Shown here piece after piece: positions 31,130-38,625 of a stretch of DNA of 64,000 bases. The position numbers and the translations under genes were made by a program. The notes beneath the pieces were generated by a model that saw only the letters and a list, made by a program, of their open reading frames with translations, was not told the origin of the DNA and made no database searches. The DNA is taken from contig NZ_WXYO01000010.1 in the NCBI RefSeq assembly GCF_009901585.1, positions 1-64,000 on the forward strand. The letters are read 5' to 3'. The DNA is from Poritiphilus flavus (GTDB taxonomy: Bacteria; Bacteroidota; Bacteroidia; Flavobacteriales; Flavobacteriaceae). Position 1 is the first letter of the stretch. Each line of letters starts with the position of its first letter.

Positions 31130-32890
31130 TTAAGATTCCCTGGCAGTCAGGGAGACATTCACCAGGTTTAGCCCATCGTCTATCAAATGCCCCACATTCG
31201 GATTGTTTTGTTTAACGGTTTCCAGATGTTCTTCAATCTCCGAGGCAAATTCCGCGTCGTTGTTATTTTTGGCCAACTCGTAAAGTTCCACAGGTAGCAG
31301 CCAGTCATCCGGATAGTTTTCCCGCACTTCCTTGAAGACTTTGTTCCTTGAGATGGTCCTGTTGGCACCTTCCCTAAAGTCCCTGATCTGCTGGTAATAC
31401 TGTTCCAGTTTTTTATCGGAATCCGTTAGTTTTGGTTTGATAGTGGTACTGGAGATCTCATGGGTAATCAGGTCAAAACTACTGAGGTCTGCGGGTCCGT
31501 TAAAGGCCGATGCGATTTTTTCTCCTACCGCCATATTATAAAGCCCTTGTTCCGGAGAAAACAAGACTTTATTCCCGTGGGTAACGGTACAGTCCGTAAA
31601 GGTGATCAGGATGATCTCACCCCGTAAATTACGGGTACCGGTAATGATCTTGCCGGTTACAGTGATATCTCCTTCAAATTCCAGCGTTTTGGTCTCTCCT
31701 TCAAAAATATTGTAGGCCTTCAGGTCTTTAGGACTCATGTCTTCTATGGCAATATTGATGCCCTTGAGCTTTCCGATAGGGGAGCCGAATCCATCCGCAT
31801 GGTGTTGCCTACTGTGCCCTACCAGTTCCTTTTCGCGATAAGAGAGTGCTGTTTCACCTGAAGTACGCAAGTAAACCGCTTTTCCTTCATGCTCTACGAC
31901 CTCAGAGAACTTACCGGAAATCTGAAGCCCTGTGCTCAATTCCACAGTACCCAACTCCCTGGATGCTATAAGTTTTTTTAGGCCGCTAAGTCCGCCTTTC
32001 CGAAGTCCCATCGTATTGGCGAATTCCTCTAATACTTCACTCAGATAGGCAAAATCAGGGGTTACAAATAGCTGAGGTTGAGGTTTTGTGATGTCGAAAG
32101 AGGTATGTGCCGCCTCTATGGAATAGGGGATCTTCCGCACTTCATCCGTCATACACCAGGCGCTTTCACCTATGGAAGACAGTAGTCCGGCCCCATAGAT
32201 CTTAGGCGCTTCCAGGCTGCCGATCAACCCGTATTCTACCGTCCACCAATGCAGGTTCCGGATAAGCGCCATTTCGCTGGGCTCACCCATATTTTGCTGA
32301 AGTTCCTCTATATGAGCTTCGGCGGCTTTTATTTCCGCTTCAGGAGTTCCGTGAGCCTCTTTAATGATAGACAAATGCCTTACGGCTTCATAAAGTTCGT
32401 AATCCTTTGCACTGGAAATGGCCTTACAGCCAATCTCCCCAAATCTTCTGAGATATTCAGCGTATTCCGGATTGGCGATGATGGGCGCGTGCCCTGCGCC
32501 TTCGTGGATGATATCCGGTGCCGGGGTATATTCTATATGTTCCAACTGTCTTATGTCCGAGGCGATCACCAACACATTATAGGCCTGAAATTCCATAAAA
32601 GCTGACGGTGGAATAAACCCGTCGACCGCCACTGCGGCCCAGCCGATCTCCTTAAGGATCCGGTTCATTCCATACATATTGGGAATTCGGTCCAGGGAAA
32701 TGCCTGTTTTAGCGAGTCCTTCCACGTAAGAAGTATGGGCTACCTTGCTCAGGTAATCCACATTCTTTCGCATTACATAACGCCAAACAGCCTGATTCAC
32801 GGCGGAGTAATCCTCGTAATTCTGAGGCTTGATGTATTGCCTTAAATGCTCGGGAAGCTTGTCTAAGATGGGGTTGCTTTCGTAAGACAT
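31130..32890 (-). CDS. aromatic amino acid hydroxylase (long Bacteroidota form)
   Basis: Pterin- and iron-dependent hydroxylase of phenylalanine or a related aromatic amino acid. The catalytic core occupies roughly residues 60-310; the iron ligands are HEGAGH (~128-133) and the glutamate in the following KDYELYEAVRH segment (~162-172). Classic bacterial phenylalanine hydroxylases are ~260-300 residues; this one is 586, with an extra C-terminal region (~330-586) of beta-rich and helical sequence not seen in them. The 586-residue form is usual for flavobacteria. Which amino acid is used cannot be read from the sequence. Single gene; converges with the DinB-like gene. Confidence 0.92.
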   Translation of the reverse strand: MSYESNPILDKLPEHLRQYIKPQNYEDYSAVNQAVWRYVMRKNVDYLSKVAHTSYVEGLAKTGISLDRIPNMYGMNRILKEIGWAAVAVDGFIPPSAFMEFQAYNVLVIASDIRQLEHIEYTPAPDIIHEGAGHAPIIANPEYAEYLRRFGEIGCKAISSAKDYELYEAVRHLSIIKEAHGTPEAEIKAAEAHIEELQQNMGEPSEMALIRNLHWWTVEYGLIGSLEAPKIYGAGLLSSIGESAWCMTDEVRKIPYSIEAAHTSFDITKPQPQLFVTPDFAYLSEVLEEFANTMGLRKGGLSGLKKLIASRELGTVELSTGLQISGKFSEVVEHEGKAVYLRTSGETALSYREKELVGHSRQHHADGFGSPIGKLKGINIAIEDMSPKDLKAYNIFEGETKTLEFEGDITVTGKIITGTRNLRGEIILITFTDCTVTHGNKVLFSPEQGLYNMAVGEKIASAFNGPADLSSFDLITHEISSTTIKPKLTDSDKKLEQYYQQIRDFREGANRTISRNKVFKEVRENYPDDWLLPVELYELAKNNNDAEFASEIEEHLETVKQNNPNVGHLIDDGLNLVNVSLTARES

Positions 32891-33000
32891 AGTTTAACTC
32901 AATTTTGTGCTCTAAAGATACGAAATTCGGGGCGGATCAGCCTGAATAAGTATGTGTTTGAAGATGGATTCAGCAGCAGGCTTGCCTTCGAGTAAAGAGA

Positions 33001-33034
33001 CAAAAAAGGCCCTGATCTAAAGAAACAGGGCCTT
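33001..33034 (-). terminator. terminator of the DUF4136 gene
   Basis: Arms AAGGCCCTG and CAGGGCCTT (33006-33014 and 33026-33034) with an 11-base loop; on the minus strand the hairpin is followed by TTTTTTG. It lies nine bases after the DUF4136 stop. Confidence 0.85.
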
Positions 33035-33042
33035 GTATATTA

Positions 33043-33603
33043 TTAGTTAGATGCGATAGCGTCTGGCGGGTACTCGTCCAGGATCTGAGATACGAATTTC
33101 CGTATGCGCTTTTCTTTTCTATCGATATTTCCGGTATTGCTAAGGGTTCCGACGCCGCGGCCCTGCCATACCAATTCTTTGGTGCGAGTGTCAATGACAT
33201 CTATGTACAATGAACCTTCGGTGCTGGTGGTGACATTACTGCCTCCCCATCCGGGTCCACCCCAGAGCCAAGGGTTCCAGCCCCAGCCCCAGCCCCAACC
33301 CCAGTTGTTGTTGTAGACGTTGACGCGCTCTCGCTCCTTAGTAAAAATACTGATAAGAATATCCGGCTGCCGTGACTTCACAAACCCACGTGAGCCCAAT
33401 TCAGATTCTATGGCCTTTAAGATACGTTTCTTGTCCAGGTCAGAGACTTGTGCCTTGTCTATACCTGTTTTATAGAAAGCGTAACTTTTGTAAGTGCCAA
33501 AGTCTGCTTCCCGGTCGTAATCCGCTAAAACACGTACCGAAGAACAGGAACTCATGAATAGAATAATAAGGGCCGGAAGAGCTAAGAGCTTAAATTTTTT
33601 CAT
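33043..33603 (-). CDS. DUF4136 lipoprotein with WG repeat
   Basis: A 186-residue lipoprotein: signal with lipobox FMSSC (Cys20), then a DUF4136 domain (YDREADFGTYKSYAFY, ~29-44; LYIDVIDTRTKELVWQGRG, ~132-150 region). In the middle (~100-122) is a run of Trp-Gly pairs (NWGWGWGWGWNPW, then GGPGWGG) that inserts a hydrophobic, glycine-flexible loop. DUF4136 proteins are outer-membrane or periplasmic lipoproteins of unknown function; the WG-type insert is common among Bacteroidota members. Transcribed alone, with a clear terminator. Confidence 0.9.
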   Translation of the reverse strand: MKKFKLLALPALIILFMSSCSSVRVLADYDREADFGTYKSYAFYKTGIDKAQVSDLDKKRILKAIESELGSRGFVKSRQPDILISIFTKERERVNVYNNNWGWGWGWGWNPWLWGGPGWGGSNVTTSTEGSLYIDVIDTRTKELVWQGRGVGTLSNTGNIDRKEKRIRKFVSQILDEYPPDAIASN

Positions 33604-33678
33604 ATCGCAATTTTTTGGGTTTATTTACAACTTGTTTTACATAGAGGGTATCAAATATCATGCCGAATACCATGATTT

Positions 33679-33837
33679 TTATAGGGAGTCCCTCTTTTTA
33701 TCATAGCCGTAAGGACAGTGCCTACAACCACTTTCGCAGCAGTAACCTCTTTTCAGATGGTATTGCGCTGTAAAAACCCGATAGCCTTCTTTGGAAAGGT
33801 AGAAGTCACCCTCCTCTACCGGCAGAATCTTCTTCAT
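33679..33837 (-). CDS. DUF5522 mini-protein, Cys-rich (52 aa)
   Basis: Read from the bases on the minus strand, ATG 33837-33835 to TAA 33681-33679, 52 residues. The core YHLKRGYCCESGCRHCPYG (residues 26-44) is the signature of DUF5522, a short family with a CC-x3-C-x2-C cysteine cluster likely to bind zinc or an iron-sulfur centre. Related sequences occur alone or fused to larger proteins. It follows its promoterless-looking 5' region after ~180 bp of spacer shared with the divergent gene at 34017. Function unknown. Confidence 0.9.
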   Translation of the reverse strand: MKKILPVEEGDFYLSKEGYRVFTAQYHLKRGYCCESGCRHCPYGYDKKRDSL

Positions 33838-33984
33838 AAATATAAAAATACGGCTTTATTGTTAATAATCAGGCAGGCAAACCGTCAGAATACCGGCTTT
33901 AACGTTATAATTGGCATTATAAGGTATTTCTGATTTTGTTCGTAATAAACTGCTGTTGATAACAATTTGAGGGGAATTAACAAT

Positions 33985-33992
33985 TATCTTTG
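33985..33992 (+). promoter_or_regulatory. -7 box TATCTTTG upstream of the HERIH protein
   Basis: TATCTTTG matches TAnnTTTG and ends 24 bases before the start codon at 34017. A TTG lies at 33967-33969, closer (15 bases) than the usual ~19-base spacing. Confidence 0.55.
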
Positions 33993-34016
33993 TAGAACAG
34001 CGTTAGAGAATAGCGT

Positions 34017-34340
34017 ATGATATTAGTTATCAAACATTTCTTCTATAAAAACTACGTAGGTCTTTCTATATGGCCTTTTATTATTCTTAAAAACATTCAT
34101 TTAAAGGAAGACGCGGTACTCATCAACCATGAGCGCATCCATTTGAGACAGCAACTGGAAATGCTTATTCTACCCTTTTACATCTTTTACATTTTGGAAT
34201 GGCTGATACGTTCTGCAATCTATTTGGATAGCTATAAGGCCTATCAGAATATCAGCTTTGAAAGGGAAGCCTACCACAACGAGAAACAATTGGACTACAT
34301 CGAAAGGCGAAGACCTTTCAGTTTTCTTAAATACCTTTGA
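34017..34340 (+). CDS. minimal HExxH membrane protein (M48/M56-like zincin candidate)
   Basis: A 107-residue conserved hypothetical. It carries HERIH at residues 38-42 between a membrane-like N-terminal segment (~12-26) and a hydrophobic segment (~49-62), and FEREAYHNE at 81-89. HExxH followed ~40 residues later by ExEA is the zinc-site layout of M48/M56 gluzincin peptidases, where the glutamate is the third ligand. I infer a minimal membrane metallopeptidase fold; activity is not shown. The start codon is supported by the upstream -7 box. It ends 21 bases before the D-cysteine desulfhydrase-like gene. Confidence 0.8.
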   Translation: MILVIKHFFYKNYVGLSIWPFIILKNIHLKEDAVLINHERIHLRQQLEMLILPFYIFYILEWLIRSAIYLDSYKAYQNISFEREAYHNEKQLDYIERRRPFSFLKYL

Positions 34341-34361
34341 GCCATAATTGATATTCAATCA

Positions 34362-35267
34362 TTGAAGGCCGAAGTACAAAAGATCCAACTCCCGATTCTA
34401 GAACAGAAGTCAATTTCTCTCCAAATCAAGAGGGAAGACCTTCTTTATCCGGCCCTTTCCGGAAACAAGTACAGAAAACTCAAATACAATCTGCTCAGTG
34501 CCCGGGAACAAGGCCACGAACAGCTTCTTACCTTTGGCGGAGCTTACTCCAATCATATTGCGGCAACCGCGAGGGCAGGGAAGGATAATGGTATCAAAAC
34601 CATAGGTATAATTCGGGGTGAGGAATTAGTTTCCGCATGGGAGCAGAACCCCACTCTAAAAAAGGCCCGGCAGGATGGCATGCAATTCAAATTTGTAAGT
34701 CGTACTACCTATCGCGAAAGGCATGATCCGGCTTTTCATGCAAGGCTCCGGGCGGAATTCGGTAAATACTACCTCTTGCCTGAAGGCGGCACCAATGAGC
34801 TGGCTATCAGGGGCTGCGAGGAAATACTTAGTGATGAGGATAAGGAATTCAACGTGGTCTGTTGCAGTGTGGGAACCGGGGGGACCCTGGCCGGGATCGT
34901 AAATAGCTCATGGGAGCATCAGCTTATTTTGGGTTTTCCCGCCTTAGCCGGGGATTTTTTGAATAAAGATATTCGTAAATTTACTGCCGGAAATAATTGG
35001 GAATTGCAGCAAGACTACCATTTCGGAGGTTATGCACGGGTCAATAAGGAGCTGGTACTGTTTATAAATAATTTCTACAGCCAGACTAAAATTCCACTGG
35101 ATCCCGTTTATACAGGAAAGATGATGTTTGGAATACTGGACCTTATAAGAAAGGATTTCTTTGCAGCCCATACGAAGATTTTAGCCATTCATACGGGTGG
35201 CCTGCAGGGGATAGACGGAATGAATACAAAATTGAAAATGAAAAACTTACCATTGATCGAGGTATGA
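34362..35267 (+). CDS. ACC deaminase / D-cysteine desulfhydrase family PLP enzyme
   Basis: A PLP-dependent enzyme of the 1-aminocyclopropane-1-carboxylate deaminase / D-cysteine desulfhydrase family. The PLP lysine lies in SGNKYRKLKYN (~33-43), followed by FGGAYSNHIAATA (~56-68) and a GTGGTLAG phosphate loop (~169-176). Length 301 is at the short end of the family. No ATG fits; the best start is TTG at 34362, with ATA or ATT codons a little upstream as alternatives. D-cysteine desulfhydrase activity is more likely than ACC deamination in bacteria of this kind, which is inference. The last four bases overlap the next start. Confidence 0.88.
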   Translation: MKAEVQKIQLPILEQKSISLQIKREDLLYPALSGNKYRKLKYNLLSAREQGHEQLLTFGGAYSNHIAATARAGKDNGIKTIGIIRGEELVSAWEQNPTLKKARQDGMQFKFVSRTTYRERHDPAFHARLRAEFGKYYLLPEGGTNELAIRGCEEILSDEDKEFNVVCCSVGTGGTLAGIVNSSWEHQLILGFPALAGDFLNKDIRKFTAGNNWELQQDYHFGGYARVNKELVLFINNFYSQTKIPLDPVYTGKMMFGILDLIRKDFFAAHTKILAIHTGGLQGIDGMNTKLKMKNLPLIEV

Positions 35268-36085
35268 GAAGACTATGCACTCTGGCCCTGTTGGCCGTAC
35301 TGCTGGGTAGTTGCGGTACCAAAAAGAGAACCTCCTATTCCAAGCGATACAAACCCACGCCAAAAACTACAACAGTTGATACTTCGGAGGATAGTGATGA
35401 TAAATTATATCCCATGCCCGAGGACAATGGCAAGTTCGTTAAATTCCCTATCAATTCTGTAGAAGAGTACATTGACACCTTCGCGGAGATCGCCCAGTTC
35501 GAGATGAAGGCCTACGGCATTCCTGCGAGCATAACCCTGGCCCAGGGGATATTGGAAAGTGGATTTGGCAGGGGCCAACTCACCACGCGTAGTAACAACC
35601 ACTTCGGCATAAAATGTCATAAGGGCTGGGACGGGCAGGTTGTTTATCACGATGATGACGAGAAGGGCGAGTGTTTCCGAAAATACAATCACCCTATGTA
35701 TTCCTTCAGGGATCACAGCATATTTCTTTCATCCAGGTCCAGGTACGCCTCTTTGTTTGAGCTGCGAAAAGACAATTACAAGGCATGGGCCAGGGGACTT
35801 AAGGCGGCCGGCTATGCCACGGACAAGCGCTATCCACAAAAACTGATCTCCTTTATAGAACAATACAAACTCTACGAATACGACCGGGCCGTAATGCGTG
35901 AAAAATATGGAGGATCTAAGATCGAGATCACACGAAGCCCTGAAGTTTACATTGTGAAAGCCGGAGACACCCTTTACTCCATCTCCAGAAGGTATCTGGT
36001 CTCCGTGGAAGAGTTAATGGAATTGAACCGCATGGAAGATAGTACTTTGTCCATAGGACAGGAACTCAAAATAAAATCCGAATAG
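35264..36085 (+). CDS. GH73 glucosaminidase lipoprotein with LysM
   Basis: A 273-residue cell-wall hydrolase. Lipoprotein signal with lipobox LLGSC (Cys17). The glucosaminidase domain (~65-205) shows [18 protein letters not shown] (~86-103, catalytic Glu97 in GILESGFG) and NNHFGIKC. A single LysM follows at the C-terminus ([14 protein letters not shown], ~228-241; IGQELKIK). It likely cuts the glycan strands of peptidoglycan from the outer membrane side. It overlaps the upstream PLP gene by four bases and precedes hemL by five bases. Confidence 0.93.
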   Translation: MRRLCTLALLAVLLGSCGTKKRTSYSKRYKPTPKTTTVDTSEDSDDKLYPMPEDNGKFVKFPINSVEEYIDTFAEIAQFEMKAYGIPASITLAQGILESGFGRGQLTTRSNNHFGIKCHKGWDGQVVYHDDDEKGECFRKYNHPMYSFRDHSIFLSSRSRYASLFELRKDNYKAWARGLKAAGYATDKRYPQKLISFIEQYKLYEYDRAVMREKYGGSKIEITRSPEVYIVKAGDTLYSISRRYLVSVEELMELNRMEDSTLSIGQELKIKSE

Positions 36086-36090
36086 AACAT

Positions 36091-37380
36091 ATGCAGTATA
36101 AAAGAAGCAGTGCGCTTTTTGCTGAAGCTAAAAAATACATTCCCGGGGGTGTAAATTCCCCTGTCAGAGCATTTAAAGCTGTTGGGGGCGACCCGATTTT
36201 TGTGTCACATGCCAAGGGTGCCTATTTATTTGATGAGGACGGAAACAGGCTCATAGACTACATTGCCTCCTGGGGACCGCTTATTTTGGGTCATGCCTAT
36301 GAACCGGTAATAGAGGCGGTGACAGAAAAAGCCAAAAAAGGTACTTCTTTTGGAATGCCTACGGCCATAGAAACTGAATTGGCGAAATTGGCCGTGTCCA
36401 TGGTCCCTAATATAGATAAGATCCGTTTTGTCAATAGCGGTACAGAAGCCTGTATGAGTGCCATTCGCCTGGCCCGGGGATTTACGGCCAAGGACAAGAT
36501 CATAAAATTCGCGGGATGCTACCACGGCCATGCAGATGCATTTCTGATCCAGGCAGGTAGTGGAGCGGTCACATTCGGTAGTCCAAATAGCCCAGGAGTT
36601 ACCCAGGGCACTGCGAAAGATACCCTATTGGCAGATTATAACGATCTCGGGAGCGTAGAAAAACTGGTAGAGGCGAACAAGGGAGAAATTGCGGCTGTGA
36701 TCATAGAACCTGTAGCGGGTAATATGGGTTGTATAATTCCGGAAAAAGAATTTATAGAAGGACTTCGGAAGCTCTGCACAGCAGAAGGGATCTTATTGGT
36801 TTTTGATGAGGTCATGACCGGGTTCCGGTTGAGTCGTGGTGGAGCACAGGAAACCCTTGGGATAGATGCGGATATTGTTACTTTCGGAAAAGTTATTGGC
36901 GGGGGACTTCCTGTTGGAGCCTTTGCGGCCAGATCTGAGATCATGGCATATCTGGCTCCTGAAGGTCCGGTTTATCAGGCAGGAACCCTCAGTGGTAATC
37001 CCCTGGCAATGAGCGCCGGTTATGCCATGTTGCACAGCCTGAATTCCAAACCGGAAATTTTTGAGAGTCTTGCTGAAAAAACGCATTACCTGCACCAGGG
37101 ATTTGACCGGGTTTTAACCGCTGCCGGGATCCCCTACCAGGTAAATCGATTTGGAAGTATGATCTCCGTGCATTTCACAGCGGAACCGGTAAAGGATTTT
37201 AAGTCTGCTGCCAAGGGGAATAACGATACCTTTAAGCGCTATTTTCACGGTATGTTGGAGCAGGGGATCTATCTGCCCCCCAGCGCATTTGAAAGTTATT
37301 TCCTCAATGACGCTCTGAGTTATCAAGACCTGGATGAAACTATCGCGGCTTTGGAAAAGGTATGCCCGCTACTCACTTAG
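36091..37380 (+). CDS. hemL: glutamate-1-semialdehyde 2,1-aminomutase
   Basis: Last step of 5-aminolevulinate synthesis for haem by the C5 pathway. Motifs: [19 protein letters not shown] (~10-28), [18 protein letters not shown] (~112-129), the PLP lysine in [15 protein letters not shown] (Lys267) and [14 protein letters not shown] (~299-312). The 429-residue length is normal. It lies five bases after the glucosaminidase gene, so the two may be cotranscribed with the PLP enzyme upstream. A MITE-like element follows the stop by 60 bases. Confidence 0.96.
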   Translation: MQYKRSSALFAEAKKYIPGGVNSPVRAFKAVGGDPIFVSHAKGAYLFDEDGNRLIDYIASWGPLILGHAYEPVIEAVTEKAKKGTSFGMPTAIETELAKLAVSMVPNIDKIRFVNSGTEACMSAIRLARGFTAKDKIIKFAGCYHGHADAFLIQAGSGAVTFGSPNSPGVTQGTAKDTLLADYNDLGSVEKLVEANKGEIAAVIIEPVAGNMGCIIPEKEFIEGLRKLCTAEGILLVFDEVMTGFRLSRGGAQETLGIDADIVTFGKVIGGGLPVGAFAARSEIMAYLAPEGPVYQAGTLSGNPLAMSAGYAMLHSLNSKPEIFESLAEKTHYLHQGFDRVLTAAGIPYQVNRFGSMISVHFTAEPVKDFKSAAKGNNDTFKRYFHGMLEQGIYLPPSAFESYFLNDALSYQDLDETIAALEKVCPLLT

Positions 37381-37440
37381 CTGAAGCTTAACTTTCAATT
37401 TTCCTTTTGTTAGTCTGATTGACCTTAACTGTCAATGTAA

Positions 37441-37607
37441 GGAGGCTGTATAAAAAGAGTAATTCGTCCGTTCTAGCATCCGCCCGGGCAGTCTAGAACT
37501 TATTAAAGTTCTGAATATCTAATACATCTCGACTGCCTGCCCGACTAAGTCATTCAGGCGGGCGCTCGATGTGACCAAGGCATGTACAGACTTTTTAGAC
37601 AGCCTCC
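37441..37607. mobile_element. 167-bp MITE-like element with terminal inverted repeats
   Basis: Ends GGAGGCTGTATAAAAAG (37441-37457) and CTTTTTAGACAGCCTCC (37591-37607) are inverted repeats matching at 16 of 17 positions. Inside are further palindromes, GTTCTAG...CTAGAAC (37469-37500) and GCCCGGGC. There is no reading frame. No clear target-site duplication is visible. GGAGGCTGTCTAAAAAG-type ends resemble those of insertion sequences, so this is probably a non-autonomous derivative; the parent IS is not in the window. Confidence 0.75.
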
Positions 37608-37616
37608 ATCGTATGC

Positions 37617-38057
37617 TTACCTACTACGTTTTCCGTGCTTCTGCCTGCGGTGTTTGCTCTTGAGGGCCATAATCTTTTCCCACTTCGCATATTGATCGTC
37701 GTCAAGTATGGAACGCATCTTTTTTTTCTCGGCGATCGCCTTATCCAGACGCTCGATCTGAAGTTGATAACGCTGTTCAGTACTCAGTTTACTATCCTCT
37801 GAATTTTCCCTGGCTTCCTTACGGGATTCCATCTTAGCCTTTCGCTCCGTGGCTTTTTCAAGGCTTAGTTTTTGTACTTGCCTTTGCTGGGCGTCGGAAA
37901 GATCCAGGGCCAGGGTTAATTTCTTGGTGTGCAGTGTAGCCAATTGCTCCGGACTCAGGTCCTTTAAATTTCTCTTGTGATCCATGCTATGCTCGCCTCT
38001 TTGCCCAAAAGCAACTAAACCGATCAGCATGAATACGGTAACTAAAACTCTTTTCAT
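37617..38057 (-). CDS. Spy/CpxP-like periplasmic protein (putative)
   Basis: A 146-residue secreted protein with a signal peptide (1-18, ending AFGQ). The mature part is highly charged and helical, with LSPEQLATLHTKKLTLALDLSDAQQRQV (key residues ~34-61) and LSTEQRYQLQIERLDKAIAEKKKMRSILDDDQY (~91-122), the layout of Spy/CpxP-type proteins where two LT/LS-x-x-Q elements surround a helical core. The usual LTxxQ motif is only partly kept. I infer a periplasmic chaperone-like role; the basic C-terminus is distinctive. Monocistronic, next to the MITE-like element. Confidence 0.7.
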   Translation of the reverse strand: MKRVLVTVFMLIGLVAFGQRGEHSMDHKRNLKDLSPEQLATLHTKKLTLALDLSDAQQRQVQKLSLEKATERKAKMESRKEARENSEDSKLSTEQRYQLQIERLDKAIAEKKKMRSILDDDQYAKWEKIMALKSKHRRQKHGKRSR

Positions 38058-38171
38058 GTTGTTTAAATTTTATTGATTCAACCTTTAGACCTTTACAAGG
38101 CCTCAAGGTTTAAACAACAAAGAGAATTTATGATGCATTTAACTTTTAGGACCTGCTGAGTTGGAATTATA

Positions 38172-38211
38172 CAAAACACCCGGGGTGCGAAGCTATTCGC
38201 ACCCCGGGTGT
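38172..38211 (-). terminator. perfect 16-bp hairpin terminator
   Basis: Arms at 38176-38191 and 38196-38211 are perfectly complementary over 16 bp (ACACCCGGGGTGCGAA) with a four-base loop. On the minus strand it is followed by TTTTGTATAAT. It lies 28 bases after the small membrane protein gene 38240-38431. Such symmetry could also serve the opposite strand, but no plus-strand gene ends here. Confidence 0.8.
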
Positions 38212-38239
38212 CTGTTAAGAATATAAAGGTTAATCGAAA

Positions 38240-38431
38240 TTACTGCTTTACCTCATCTGCATCTGAAAAATTTGTTGAAGACAGGTCTTCTGTCTGTATC
38301 TCTGCAAAGGTTTCTTTTTTAGTGTTCGCCATTTGTTCCGCTTCCAGTTTTATATTGTAGTTATAGTAAAAGAAAAGGGCCGCTACGAAACAAACGAAAT
38401 AGGCAAGACTTTTTATTTTATAGGTTTTCAT
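38240..38431 (-). CDS. small single-TM protein (63 aa)
   Basis: A 63-residue protein with one hydrophobic segment (~9-26, AYFVCFVAALFFYYNYN) and an acidic polar tail (ETFAEIQTEDLSSTNFSDADEV). No family recognised. Support for being real: a clean start region and a strong terminator directly downstream on the same strand, and no other gene on this DNA. Flanked by 180-195 bp spacers. Confidence 0.55.
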   Translation of the reverse strand: MKTYKIKSLAYFVCFVAALFFYYNYNIKLEAEQMANTKKETFAEIQTEDLSSTNFSDADEVKQ

Positions 38432-38571
38432 GGATCGGGGGTTTTAATTACATCACTAAATTACCCATAAATAGGGCTTTTTCCAATATCTATGTTGTAA
38501 AAGCCCCCCTTCATGGGGTGAATTCTCAAAAAAATGTGGTTAGGCTTGGAAAACCCTTATTTTTTTGGCAA

Positions 38572-38606
38572 AAAAAAGCGCTGATCATCGATGAAAAGCG
38601 CTTTTT
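38572..38606 (-). terminator. terminator of the DUF5117-type metalloprotease gene
   Basis: Arms AAAAAGCGCT (38573-38582) and AGCGCTTTTT (38597-38606); read on the minus strand the hairpin ends in a run of eight T. It lies 19 bases after the metalloprotease stop. Confidence 0.85.
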
Positions 38607-38625
38607 ACGGTAACATTTTTATTCC

